Position numbers and translations under genes: made by a program
Shown here: positions 52,507 through 61,638 of the stretch, piece by piece
How positions within the stretch are numbered: position 1 is the stretch's first letter
How the letters are laid out: each line of letters starts with the position of its first letter
The notes under the pieces: generated by a model
Seen by the model: only the letters and a program-made list of their open reading frames with translations
What the model was told of the DNA's origin: nothing
The model's database searches: none
Assembly (NCBI RefSeq): GCF_002008365.1
Contig: NZ_MRDL01000003.1
Coordinates: forward strand, 1-64,000
Length of the DNA stretch: 64,000 bases
From: Rhizobium leguminosarum bv. viciae USDA 2370
GTDB taxonomy: Bacteria > Pseudomonadota > Alphaproteobacteria > Rhizobiales > Rhizobiaceae
Direction of reading: 5' to 3'

Positions 52507-53991
52507 ATGCCGCTTCTTCACATTGAAAACATCACCCGCAGTTTCGGGTCGACGCGGGCGCTTGCCGGTGCTGATCTGTCGATGGAGCGCGGTGAGATCG
52601 TGGCGCTGATGGGTGCAAACGGCGCGGGCAAATCGACGCTGGTGAAGATTCTTTCCGGCGTGCTTCCGGCCGATGGCGGCACGGTCAGTCTCGACGGTCG
52701 CCCCTTTGCGCCGCGCAGCCCGGCCGAAGCGGCGAAGGCTGGCGTCGTGACGGTGCATCAGTCGACAGACCTGGTCGGCGCCGCCGGCCTGACGGTTGCC
52801 GATGCGCTGCTGCTCAACCGGTTCGCCGATCGCAGCACGCCCTTCTTCGTCTCGCGCGCCGGCATCCGTCGCGCCGCGCAGACAATGCTCGATGCCGCCG
52901 GCTTCAGCCTGCCGCTGGAGCGTGATTTCGGCGAACTCACCAGCGCCGACCGGCAACTGGTGGCGATCGCCCGGGCGCTTGCCAACCGTGCAGATCTCCT
53001 CATCCTCGACGAGCCGACGGCGAGCCTTTCCGGAGAAGAAAGCCGCCGCCTCTTCGATATTCTGCTGAAGCTTCGCAAGCGGGGCCTGGCAATCCTCTAT
53101 ATCTCGCACCGTACCGCCGATCTCGAAGCCATCGCCGACCGCGCGCTGGTCATGCGCGGCGGTCGCGTCGTCGGCTCCTTCTCGCGGCCGATCGATTTTT
53201 CGAGCGCCATCGAGACGATGATCGGCCGCAGACTGGAGGCGGCTCGGCCGGATGCGCGGCCTGCGACCGGTCCGGCGATTTTCGAGATGCGTGATATCAG
53301 CCTGCTCCCTGAAGCCGCACCCTTCGATCTGTCATTGCATGAGGGCGAGGTGGTGGCGGTGACCGGTGTGCTCGGCGCCGGCAAGAGCCGGTTGCTCCAG
53401 GCGATCTTTGGGGTGACGGCGCTTGCCGGTGGCACGATGTTCCTCGGTGGCCGGCCCTATCGGCCGAAAAGCCCGGCCGAGGCGATCGCCGCAGGCGTCG
53501 CGATGGCGGCCGAAGACCGGCACCGTTCCTCGCTGATGCCACCGGCATGGCCCGGCCATTCATTGTCGGCAACCATCAGCCTGCCGCATCTTGGCAAATG
53601 GTATCCGCACGGTTTCCTGGTCGGCGGCCGTGAACGGCGCGAGGCCGAACAGGCGATCGCCCGTCTCGGCATCAAGGCCGCAGGCCCGCTCGCCTCGGTC
53701 TGGTCGCTGTCCGGCGGCAACCAGCAGAAGGTGGTGATCGCCCGCTGGGAGGCGGAACCGAGCCGGCTGCTGCTGCTCGACGAACCCTTCCAAGGTGTCG
53801 ACGTCGGCGCCCGTCACGACATCATCCGGGCAATTCGCGCCCGCACCGACAGGGCGACGCTGATCGCGACCTCCGATCCGGAGGAGGCCTATGAGGTGGC
53901 CGACCGCATCCTCGTCATCGACCGCCACGTGTTGAGGCCTGCGGCAGACGGGGCCGCTCTTGCCTCCGCCATCCAGGGAATATCCGCATGA
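52507..53991 (+). CDS. Ribose-type ABC ATPase, two domains
   Basis: This 494-residue protein has two ATPase halves as in RbsA: Walker A GANGAGKST, signature replaced by LTSADRQLVAIAR, and Walker B LLILDEPTASL; then GVLGAGKSR, LSGGNQQKVVIAR and LLLLDEPFQGVD. The start at 52507 is supported by homology, though its Shine-Dalgarno is poor. A GTG at 52441 has AGGGAAAGG upstream and would add 22 residues. The next gene overlaps by four bases. Confidence 0.87.
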   Translation: MPLLHIENITRSFGSTRALAGADLSMERGEIVALMGANGAGKSTLVKILSGVLPADGGTVSLDGRPFAPRSPAEAAKAGVVTVHQSTDLVGAAGLTVADALLLNRFADRSTPFFVSRAGIRRAAQTMLDAAGFSLPLERDFGELTSADRQLVAIARALANRADLLILDEPTASLSGEESRRLFDILLKLRKRGLAILYISHRTADLEAIADRALVMRGGRVVGSFSRPIDFSSAIETMIGRRLEAARPDARPATGPAIFEMRDISLLPEAAPFDLSLHEGEVVAVTGVLGAGKSRLLQAIFGVTALAGGTMFLGGRPYRPKSPAEAIAAGVAMAAEDRHRSSLMPPAWPGHSLSATISLPHLGKWYPHGFLVGGRERREAEQAIARLGIKAAGPLASVWSLSGGNQQKVVIARWEAEPSRLLLLDEPFQGVDVGARHDIIRAIRARTDRATLIATSDPEEAYEVADRILVIDRHVLRPAADGAALASAIQGISA

Positions 53992-55049
53992 CGACGATCG
54001 ATGACGACACTCTTCCACAGGCAAGCGCCCGGCCGAAGGCATCGCCGCAAGCTGATAGCGGTCGTCTCGCAGCCCTCGGGGCCTTCCTCCGGGCGGGCGC
54101 GGTGTTCATCCTGCTGGCGCTGCTCGTCGTCGGCTTCACCATCGCCCAACCCGCCTTCATCAATATCGCCAATCTGATGAGCATTCTGCAGGCGGTGTCC
54201 GTCGTCGCCATTCTCGGCGCCGGCGTCACCATGACGCTTGCTGTCGGCGGTTTCGACCTGTCGATCGGCGCGGTCGCCGCATCGAGCGTGATGGCGGCGA
54301 GTTACGCGATGATCGTCTGGCATCTTGATGCCTATGCGACGGTGCCGCTGGTGCTCGCCTTTGGCGCCCTGATCGGCCTCGTCAACGCCTTCCTCATCGT
54401 GCGCCTGAAGGTGCCTGATCTCTTGGCGACGCTGGCGATGATGTTCCTGCTTTCCGGCCTGCAGCTGATCCCGACCGCTGGCCGATCGATTTCGGCCGGC
54501 CTTACCCTGCCCGACGGCTCGAAGGCGACCGGCGCCTACGACCCGGCCTTTCTGCTGATTGGCCGCTACAGCATCCTCGGCACCCTGCCCGTTTCCGTGG
54601 TGCTGATGGCGGTGGTCGCCGTCGCACTCTTCATTCTCACAGAACGTACCCGCATCGGCCGATTGCTGTTTGCGACAGGCGGCAACGAAGTCGCGACCCG
54701 GCTTGCCGGCGCGTCCACAGTTCGACTGAAGACGCTCGCCTATGTCATTTCTGGCACGCTGGCGGCACTGGGCGGCATCGTCATCGCCGCCCGCGTCGGG
54801 CGTGGCGATGTCTCCTCCGGCGGTTCGCTGCTGATGGATTCGGTCGCCGCCGCGCTGATCGGTTTTGCCGTCCTCAATCTGCGCCGTCCGAACGTGCTCG
54901 GCACCATTGCCGGCGCTGTCTTCGTCGGCGTGCTGCTGAACGGTCTCACCATGCTGAACGCTCCCTATTACACCCAGGATTTCGTCAAGGGCGCCGTGCT
55001 CGTCGGAGCCTTAGCGCTGACCTACGGCCTCGGCCGCAGCAATCCCTAA
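53988..55049 (+). CDS. Ribose-type ABC permease
   Basis: The 353-residue permease has about nine membrane segments after a soluble N-terminal tail. The family blocks are TLAVGGFDLSIGAVAASSV and TGGNEVATRLAGASTVRLK. It completes the split importer with the ATPase and the divergent binding protein. The DszA-like gene follows after 17 bases. Confidence 0.88.
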   Translation: MTTIDDDTLPQASARPKASPQADSGRLAALGAFLRAGAVFILLALLVVGFTIAQPAFINIANLMSILQAVSVVAILGAGVTMTLAVGGFDLSIGAVAASSVMAASYAMIVWHLDAYATVPLVLAFGALIGLVNAFLIVRLKVPDLLATLAMMFLLSGLQLIPTAGRSISAGLTLPDGSKATGAYDPAFLLIGRYSILGTLPVSVVLMAVVAVALFILTERTRIGRLLFATGGNEVATRLAGASTVRLKTLAYVISGTLAALGGIVIAARVGRGDVSSGGSLLMDSVAAALIGFAVLNLRRPNVLGTIAGAVFVGVLLNGLTMLNAPYYTQDFVKGAVLVGALALTYGLGRSNP

Positions 55050-55066
55050 TTCCAAGGAAGAAAGAC

Positions 55067-56464
55067 ATGACCCGCGAAATCAGGCTGAACGCCTTCGACA
55101 TGAATTGCGTCGGACACCAGTCGCCGGGGCTCTGGCGCCATCCGCGCGACAAGTCCTGGACCTACAAGGATCTCGACTACTGGGTGCATCTGGCAAAGAC
55201 GCTGGAGCGCGGCAAGTTCGATGGGCTGTTTATCGCCGACGTGCTTGGGGTCTACGATGTGCTGCACGGCAATGTCGACGCCGCACCTCGCCATTCGGCG
55301 CAGGTGCCGGTGAATGATCCGCTGCAGCTCATCCCCACCATGGCCTATGAGACCGAACATCTCGGATTCGGCCTGACGGCGTCGCTCTCCTTCGAGCATC
55401 CTTATACCTTCGCCCGCCGCATCTCGACGCTCGACCATCTGACCAAAGGCCGTGTCGGCTGGAATATCGTCACCTCCTATCTCAACAGCGGCGCGCTCAA
55501 TATCGGCCAGCCGGCGCAGACGAAGCATGATGACCGCTACGACCTCGCCGAGGAATATCTCGAGGTCTGCTACAAGCTCTGGGAGGGAAGCTGGGAGGAC
55601 GGCGCCGTCGTTCGCGACCGCGAAACCGGCATCTTCACCCATCCGGAAAAAGTCCATCCGATCCGCCATTCCGGCAAGCATTTCAACGTGCCCGGCATTC
55701 ACTTGAGCGAACCCTCGCCGCAACGTACACCGGTGCTCTACCAGGCCGGCGCCTCCAGCCGCGGCAAGGATTTCGCCGGCGCGCATGCCGAATGCATCTT
55801 CGTAGCATCCCCTTCGAAAGCTGTGCTGAAGCGCTATGTCGCCAATGTCCGCGAGGCGGCGGAACGGGTCGGCCGCAACCCGCGCGAAATCCTTGCCTTC
55901 AATCTGCAGACCGTGATCCTCGGCGAAACGGATGCGGAGGCGCAGCGGAAGTTCAACGAATACCGCAAATACGCTTCCTTCGAAGGCGCGCTGACGCTGA
56001 TCTCCGGCTGGACCGGCATCGATTTCGGCCAGTTCGGGCCGGACGAGGTGCTGCGGCACCGTCATACCAATGCGGTGCAATCGGCCGTCGAGACCTTCAC
56101 GACAATCGATCCCACCAAGGAATGGACGGTGCGCGAAATGGCCGACTGGGTCGGCGTCGGCGGTTTCGGCCCGGTTTTCGTCGGCTCGCCGCAGACGGTC
56201 GCCGATCTGATGCAGGAATGGATCGAAGACACCGATGTCGACGGCTTCAATCTTGCCTATGCCGTGACGCCCGAAAGTTTCGAGGACGCGGTCGATCTGC
56301 TGGTACCGGAACTGCAAAAGCGCGGCGTCTACAAGACCGAATATGCCAAGGGAACGCTGCGCGAAAAGCTCGGGGGAGCAGGGCCGCGGCTCGTCGCGCC
56401 ACATCCGGGCGCGGCCTATCGCAATCTCTTCGGCGAGCCGGCACGTGTCGCGGCCAACGGCTGA
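55067..56464 (+). CDS. DszA-like flavin monooxygenase
   Basis: This 465-residue luciferase-like enzyme resembles DszA and NtaA (LAKTLERGKFDGLFIADVLG, ARRISTLDHLTKGRVGWNIV, TPVLYQAGASSRGKDFAGAH). It would oxidise an organosulfur or N-substituted compound with reduced FMN. It follows the ribose-type permease in the same operon and precedes a Dpp-type importer. AAGGAAG lies upstream of its start. Confidence 0.88.
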   Translation: MTREIRLNAFDMNCVGHQSPGLWRHPRDKSWTYKDLDYWVHLAKTLERGKFDGLFIADVLGVYDVLHGNVDAAPRHSAQVPVNDPLQLIPTMAYETEHLGFGLTASLSFEHPYTFARRISTLDHLTKGRVGWNIVTSYLNSGALNIGQPAQTKHDDRYDLAEEYLEVCYKLWEGSWEDGAVVRDRETGIFTHPEKVHPIRHSGKHFNVPGIHLSEPSPQRTPVLYQAGASSRGKDFAGAHAECIFVASPSKAVLKRYVANVREAAERVGRNPREILAFNLQTVILGETDAEAQRKFNEYRKYASFEGALTLISGWTGIDFGQFGPDEVLRHRHTNAVQSAVETFTTIDPTKEWTVREMADWVGVGGFGPVFVGSPQTVADLMQEWIEDTDVDGFNLAYAVTPESFEDAVDLLVPELQKRGVYKTEYAKGTLREKLGGAGPRLVAPHPGAAYRNLFGEPARVAANG

Positions 56465-56586
56465 GCGAATAATGGCTGGGTGACAAAAAATATCTCGCCC
56501 AGCCCGACCATTCGAATCTAACCTCTATGACAATTTGCATTTCGCCCTGAATATGGGCACTCGAATTTCACCGATCAGGAGGGGTC

Positions 56587-58197
56587 ATGACCGTATCATC
56601 TATCTCGCGGCGCACGCTGATGAAGGGCACCGCCCTGCTCCTTGCCTCGACGGCGCTCGCCCGGCAGGCGCTCGCGCAGACCGCGCCCGCCGGCGGCCGG
56701 CTGATCGTTGCAGCCGATTCCGAGCCGAAGAACCTCAATCCTGCCATCGTCGCCTCGAACGGCGTATTTTTCGTCGCAAGCAAGGTGATCGAGCCGCTCG
56801 CCGAAGCGTCGTTCGATGGCAAGGATGGGCTTTCGCCGCGCCTCGCCACCTCCTGGGAAGGCTCGGCCGATGGCCTCTCCGTCACCTTCAAGCTCCGCGA
56901 CGGCGTCACCTGGCACGATGGCAAGCCGTTTACCTCGGTCGATGTAGCCTTCTCGGCGCTCAACGTCTGGAAGCCGCTGCAGAATCTCGGCCGCCTGGTC
57001 TTTGCCAATCTTCAAGCCGTCGATACGCCCGACGATTACACCGCCATCTTCCGCTTCTCCAAGCCGACGCCGTTCCAGCTGATCCGCAACGCGCTCCCTG
57101 TCGTCACCAGCGTCGTCGCCAAGCACATCTTCGACGGCACCGATATCGCCACCAATCCGGCGAACAACACGCTGATCGGCACCGGTCCGTTCAAGTTCGC
57201 CGAACACAAGCCCGGCGAATATTACCGGCTGACGCGCAACGAGAATTATTGGGACAAGGACCAGCCGAAACTCGACGAGATCGTCTTCCGCGTGCTGCCC
57301 GATCGCGAAGCGGCAGGTTCGGCGCTCGAAGCAGACGAAATCCAGCTTGCCGCCTTCTCCGCGGTGCCGCTCGCCGATCTCGACCGCATTTCGAAGGTCG
57401 GCGGCATCAAGGTGATCTCAAAGGGCTACGAGGCTTTGACCTATCAGCTCGTCGTCGAGATCAATCATCGCCGCAAGGAACTGGCCGATCTCAGAGTCCG
57501 TCAGGCGATCGCGCAGGCGATCGACAAGAAATTCGTGGTCGACACGATCTTCCTCGGTTACGCCGCCGCCTCGACCGGTCCGGTGCCGAAGAATGCGCCG
57601 GAGTTCTATACATCAGATGTCGCGGCCTATGATTTCAACCCCGCAGCGGCGAACGATATCCTCGATAAAGCAGGATACAAACAGGGGGCAGACGGCAACC
57701 GCTTTACGCTGAAGCTCCGCCCCGCGCCCTATTTTAACGAGACCCGCCAGTTCGGCGATTACCTTCGCCAGGCGCTTGCCGTGATCGGTATCGATGCCGA
57801 GATCGTCAATGCCGATGCGGCCGCACATCAGAAGGCAGTCTATACCGACCACGACTTCGACCTCGCCGTCGGTCCGCCGGTCTTCCGTGGCGATCCGGCG
57901 ATCTCCACCACCATTCTCGTCCAGTCCGGCACCCCTGATGGTGTGCCCTTCTCCAACCAGGGCGGCTACGTCAATCCGGAGCTCGACAAGATCATCAAGC
58001 AGGCCTCCGAGACGGTCGACACTGCGGCGCGCACCGATCTCTACCGCAAGTTCCAGCAGCTCGTCGTCGGCGATCTGCCGCTGATCAACGTTGCGGAATG
58101 GGGGTTCATCACCGTCGCGCGTGAAACCGTGCTCAATGTCGCAGACAATCCGCGCTGGGCGGTCTCGAACTGGGGCGATACCGCGCTGCAATCGTGA
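56587..58197 (+). CDS. Peptide-type ABC substrate-binding protein (SBP_bac_5)
   Basis: This 536-residue periplasmic protein has a Tat-like twin-arginine signal (SISRRTLMKGTALLLASTAL). The fold shows in SEPKNLNPAIVASNGVFF, LATSWEGSADGLSVTFKLRD and DGKPFTSVDVAFSAL. A strong AGGAGGGG site precedes the start. It heads a complete Dpp-type importer, 122 bp after the DszA-like gene; the gap has an inverted repeat GGCTGGG/CCCAGCC (56474-56504). Confidence 0.88.
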   Translation: MTVSSISRRTLMKGTALLLASTALARQALAQTAPAGGRLIVAADSEPKNLNPAIVASNGVFFVASKVIEPLAEASFDGKDGLSPRLATSWEGSADGLSVTFKLRDGVTWHDGKPFTSVDVAFSALNVWKPLQNLGRLVFANLQAVDTPDDYTAIFRFSKPTPFQLIRNALPVVTSVVAKHIFDGTDIATNPANNTLIGTGPFKFAEHKPGEYYRLTRNENYWDKDQPKLDEIVFRVLPDREAAGSALEADEIQLAAFSAVPLADLDRISKVGGIKVISKGYEALTYQLVVEINHRRKELADLRVRQAIAQAIDKKFVVDTIFLGYAAASTGPVPKNAPEFYTSDVAAYDFNPAAANDILDKAGYKQGADGNRFTLKLRPAPYFNETRQFGDYLRQALAVIGIDAEIVNADAAAHQKAVYTDHDFDLAVGPPVFRGDPAISTTILVQSGTPDGVPFSNQGGYVNPELDKIIKQASETVDTAARTDLYRKFQQLVVGDLPLINVAEWGFITVARETVLNVADNPRWAVSNWGDTALQS

Positions 58198-58237
58198 TAG
58201 AATCGGCGGCAATTCTCTTCCAGAGGCCCTGTCCGGC

Positions 58238-59227
58238 GTGAAACGTGCAATCATCCTCCTGAGGCGCAGGGCGATCAGCAGCATTCCGGTGCTGCTGATC
58301 GTGGTGATCTTCACCTTTTTCCTGCTCGAAACCGCCTCGGGCGATGCCGTCGACGCCTATCTCGGCTCGATCGGCGGCGGCGATGCCGCACTTAGGCAGT
58401 CGCTGCGCGAGAGCTATGGCCTCGACCAATCGATGCTCGCGCGCCTTTGGCTCTATCTTTCCTCGCTCGCACGCTTCGATCTCGGCTGGTCGGTCGCCTT
58501 CAACAGGCCGGTCGGTGCGCTCATCGCTGAACGGCTGCCCAATACGCTGCTGTTGATGGGCAGTGCGACGGCCCTTTCCTTCGGTCTCGGCTCGGCGCTC
58601 GGCATCCTTGCCGGGGCGCGGCCGGGTAGCCTACGGGACCGGCTGCTGTCGATCGGCTCGCTGATTGTTTACGCCATTCCGAGTTTCTGGCTCGGCCTGG
58701 TTCTGAGCATCGCTTTCTCGGTGAAGCTGCGCTGGTTTCCGATCGCTGGCGTCGAGACGATCGCTTCCGGCAAGACGGGTTTTTCGCGCGCGCTCGATAT
58801 ATCAGATCATCTGGTTCTGCCGGTGAGCGCACTGGCCCTGATCTATCTCGCCTTGTTCCTGCGGGTGATGCGCAGCGGCATGGCGGAGGCGTGGAAGCTG
58901 GATTTCGTGCTCTTCGCCCGGGCCAAGGGCCTGTCGCGCAGCCGCATCGTGCTGCGTCACGTGGCGCGTAATGCGCTGCTGCCGCTCGTCACCATGCTCG
59001 GGCTGCAATCGACCGCCATGCTCGGCGGCAGCGTGGTGATCGAGAGCGTCTTTGCGATCCCGGGTTTCGGCCGGCTGGCGCAGGAGGCGGTCAACGGCCG
59101 CGACGCGCCGCTGTTGATGGGCATCGTCGTCACCAGCGCCGTCCTCGTCATCTCGGTCAATTTCCTCGTCGATCTCGTCTATGCCGCACTCGACCCGCGC
59201 ATCGGCACTTCGGAGGGCGACGTATGA
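58238..59227 (+). CDS. Dpp-type ABC permease (DppB-like)
   Basis: The 329-residue permease is read from a GTG at 58238, 40 bp after the binding protein, with AGAGG upstream; no better ATG begins at the membrane segment. It has the DppB domain with ESYGLDQSMLARLWLYL and the coupling loop ARAKGLSRSRIVLRHVARNA, ending with ESVFAIPGFGRL. Its stop overlaps the DppC-like start. Confidence 0.85.
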   Translation: MKRAIILLRRRAISSIPVLLIVVIFTFFLLETASGDAVDAYLGSIGGGDAALRQSLRESYGLDQSMLARLWLYLSSLARFDLGWSVAFNRPVGALIAERLPNTLLLMGSATALSFGLGSALGILAGARPGSLRDRLLSIGSLIVYAIPSFWLGLVLSIAFSVKLRWFPIAGVETIASGKTGFSRALDISDHLVLPVSALALIYLALFLRVMRSGMAEAWKLDFVLFARAKGLSRSRIVLRHVARNALLPLVTMLGLQSTAMLGGSVVIESVFAIPGFGRLAQEAVNGRDAPLLMGIVVTSAVLVISVNFLVDLVYAALDPRIGTSEGDV

Positions 59228-60057
59228 GCTGGCTGCGACGCCTGTTGCGCACGCCGGAAGGTGTGGCCGGACTTGCGATCCTTTTCGTCCTGCTTGCGGT
59301 CGGGCTGCTCGCTCCCGTTATTTCGCCGGGCGATCCGCTGAAAATTGCCGGCCGCGCCCTGCTGGCGCCATTCGCCGATCCGGCTTTTCCGCTCGGCACC
59401 GACCGGCTCGGCCGCGACGTCCTGGCGGGGTTGCTCTACGGCGCGCGAACCTCGCTCGCCGTTGGTCTGGCTGCGGCGTTTTCGGCCATGGTGCTTGGGC
59501 TCTGCGTCGGCATGGCGGCGGGTTTTGCCGGCGGGCTGGTCGATGAAGCGCTGATGCGCGTGGTCGATGCCTTCCAGATCGTGCCGGCTTTCCTGCTTGC
59601 CCTTGCCTTCGTGAGCACCATCGGGGTCTCGACGCCTGTCGTCGTCCTTGCCATTGCGCTCGGCACCTGGGCAGACCCGGCGCGGTTGACGCGAGCGCAG
59701 GTGCTTGCAATCCGCGAGCAGGATTACGTCGCCTCGGCAAGGGTGATCGGCATGCATCCGGCCGAGATCGCCTTCCGGGAAATCCTGCCAAACGCGTTGC
59801 CGCCGGTGCTGGCGCTCTCCGCCACCATCGTCGCCGGTGCGATCCTCACCGAGGCGGCGCTGTCCTTCCTTGGCCTTGGCAATCCCAATATCGCCACTTG
59901 GGGTTCGATGATCGCCGAAGGTCGCAGCGTGCTGCGTTCGGCATCCTATCTTTCAGTCATACCGGGCGCTGCGCTCGCCACGACCGTGCTCGGCGTCCAT
60001 CTCTTCAGCGAGGGGCTCGGCAAGGTGCTTGGCGATGACGGTGTGAGGGCGACATGA
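59224..60057 (+). CDS. Dpp-type ABC permease (DppC-like)
   Basis: The 277-residue partner permease has the hallmark FPLGTDRLGRDVLAGLLYGA and the loop ASARVIGMHPAEIAFREILP. It has about six membrane segments and is coupled to both neighbours by four-base overlaps. Confidence 0.89.
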   Translation: MSWLRRLLRTPEGVAGLAILFVLLAVGLLAPVISPGDPLKIAGRALLAPFADPAFPLGTDRLGRDVLAGLLYGARTSLAVGLAAAFSAMVLGLCVGMAAGFAGGLVDEALMRVVDAFQIVPAFLLALAFVSTIGVSTPVVVLAIALGTWADPARLTRAQVLAIREQDYVASARVIGMHPAEIAFREILPNALPPVLALSATIVAGAILTEAALSFLGLGNPNIATWGSMIAEGRSVLRSASYLSVIPGAALATTVLGVHLFSEGLGKVLGDDGVRAT

Positions 60058-60848
60058 GCGGCATTTTCTGCAGCCTGCGACAGCTTTCGGTCACCTATGG
60101 GCGCGACAGGAATAGCGCGGCCGCGCTCGATGGCGTCGATCTCGATATCGTCGCCGGCGAAAGGCTGGCGATCATCGGCGAAAGCGGCTCCGGCAAGAGC
60201 ACGCTTGCCCGCGCGCTTGCCGGCCTGCTGCCGGAGGGAGCGAAGGTCGGCGGCGAGATGCTCTGGCCCGGACTTGGTCGTCCGCCGCGCCCAGGCCGCG
60301 ACTTCGGCTTGGTTTTCCAGGATCCAGGCTCCAGCCTCAATCCCGTCCTGACGGTCGGCGAGCAGGTTGCCGAAGGCGCCAGGCGCCATCTCGGCCTCAG
60401 CTGGAAGCAGGCCTATGTCAGGGCATGGGAATTACTCGGGCGGGTGCGAATACCGCAGCCTGACAAGGCCATGCGGGCCTTTCCGCATCAGCTTTCCGGC
60501 GGCCAGCGCCAGCGTGTGGCGATCGCGGCGGCCATCGCTGCGCAACCTGCCCTACTGATCGCCGACGAGGCGACCAGTGCGCTCGACGTCGTCGTTCAGG
60601 CCGAGATCGTCCGCCTGCTCGACGGGCTGGTACGCGAGGACGGTATGACGCTGCTCTTCATCACCCACGACATCGCGCTTGCCTCCGGATTCGTCGATCG
60701 CATCGCCGTTTTCCGCAATGCCAAGCTGGTCGAGGCGGGCCCCGTCCGTTCAGTGCTTTCGGCGCCGAAAAGCGACTATACCGCCGCCCTCATCGCCAGC
60801 CATCGCGACCTCGCAACGCCGCCGCTGATCGCGGAGGTGCCGGCATGA
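60054..60848 (+). CDS. Dpp-type ABC ATPase (DppD-like)
   Basis: The 264-residue ATPase has Walker [10 protein letters not shown], signature LSGGQRQRVAI and Walker B LLIADEATSALD, with Ala in place of the usual Pro. It is one of two separate ATPases, unlike the fused form at 5295-7004. It overlaps the next ATPase gene. Confidence 0.88.
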   Translation: MSGIFCSLRQLSVTYGRDRNSAAALDGVDLDIVAGERLAIIGESGSGKSTLARALAGLLPEGAKVGGEMLWPGLGRPPRPGRDFGLVFQDPGSSLNPVLTVGEQVAEGARRHLGLSWKQAYVRAWELLGRVRIPQPDKAMRAFPHQLSGGQRQRVAIAAAIAAQPALLIADEATSALDVVVQAEIVRLLDGLVREDGMTLLFITHDIALASGFVDRIAVFRNAKLVEAGPVRSVLSAPKSDYTAALIASHRDLATPPLIAEVPA

Positions 60849-61627
60849 ACGATACCTTGCTTTCCGTCGAAAACCTGTCGAAAGGTTTTTCTTCTGCCGG
60901 CAGGCAGGTTGCCGCCCTCGATAATGTGTCGCTGACGATCGCGCCTGGGGAAACACTCGGTCTCGTCGGCGCCTCTGGCAGCGGAAAATCGACATTATCG
61001 CGTATCCTGCTGCGGCTCCTCTCGTCCGATGCCGGTTCGATCCGCTTCGAAGGGGCAGACTGGCTGGCACTTGATGGTGCGCCCCTGCGCCGCAAGCGGG
61101 CGCGCATGCAGATGGTGTTTCAAGATCCCCTCGCCGCCTTCAATCCGCTGGCGACCGTCGGCACGGTGCTCGACGATCCGCTTCGCATCCATGGCATTGC
61201 GGCGAAGGACCGGCGCCCCGGCGAGATCGTCATGCTGCTGGAGCGTGTCGGCCTCACCGCCGATCATGCCGCCCGGCCGGTGCGTTCGCTCTCCGGCGGC
61301 CAGCGTCAGCGCGTCGCGATTGCGCGGGCGATTGCGACAAAGCCATCGCTGCTCGTGCTCGACGAGGCGGTGTCCGCCCTCGATGTCACCGTGCGCGGCA
61401 GAATTCTGGAGCTTCTGGTCGACCTGCAGAAAGAACAGGGCATTGCCTGTCTCTTCATCTCGCACGACCTTGCCGTGGTCCGTGCCGTCTCCCACCGCAT
61501 CGCCGTCATGGATGGTGGGCGGATCGTCGAGACCGGTCCGGCAGCGGCGGTCGTTGCGGCGCCGCAATCCGAGGCTGCCCGTGCGCTCGTTGCCGCCGTC
61601 CCCCGTCTCGTGACCGATCCCTGCTGA
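60845..61627 (+). CDS. Dpp-type ABC ATPase (DppF-like)
   Basis: The 260-residue second ATPase has Walker A GASGSGKST, signature LSGGQRQRVAI and Walker B LLVLDEAVSALD. It completes the importer. The aminotransferase gene follows after 11 bases, so it is in the same operon. Confidence 0.88.
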   Translation: MNDTLLSVENLSKGFSSAGRQVAALDNVSLTIAPGETLGLVGASGSGKSTLSRILLRLLSSDAGSIRFEGADWLALDGAPLRRKRARMQMVFQDPLAAFNPLATVGTVLDDPLRIHGIAAKDRRPGEIVMLLERVGLTADHAARPVRSLSGGQRQRVAIARAIATKPSLLVLDEAVSALDVTVRGRILELLVDLQKEQGIACLFISHDLAVVRAVSHRIAVMDGGRIVETGPAAAVVAAPQSEAARALVAAVPRLVTDPC

Positions 61628-61638
61628 AGGAAGTATCC

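Noticed and set aside
56474..56504. GGCTGGG/CCCAGCC inverted repeat as a terminator
   Set aside because: The loop is 17 bases and no T-run follows; it is mentioned only as a repeat in the gap.
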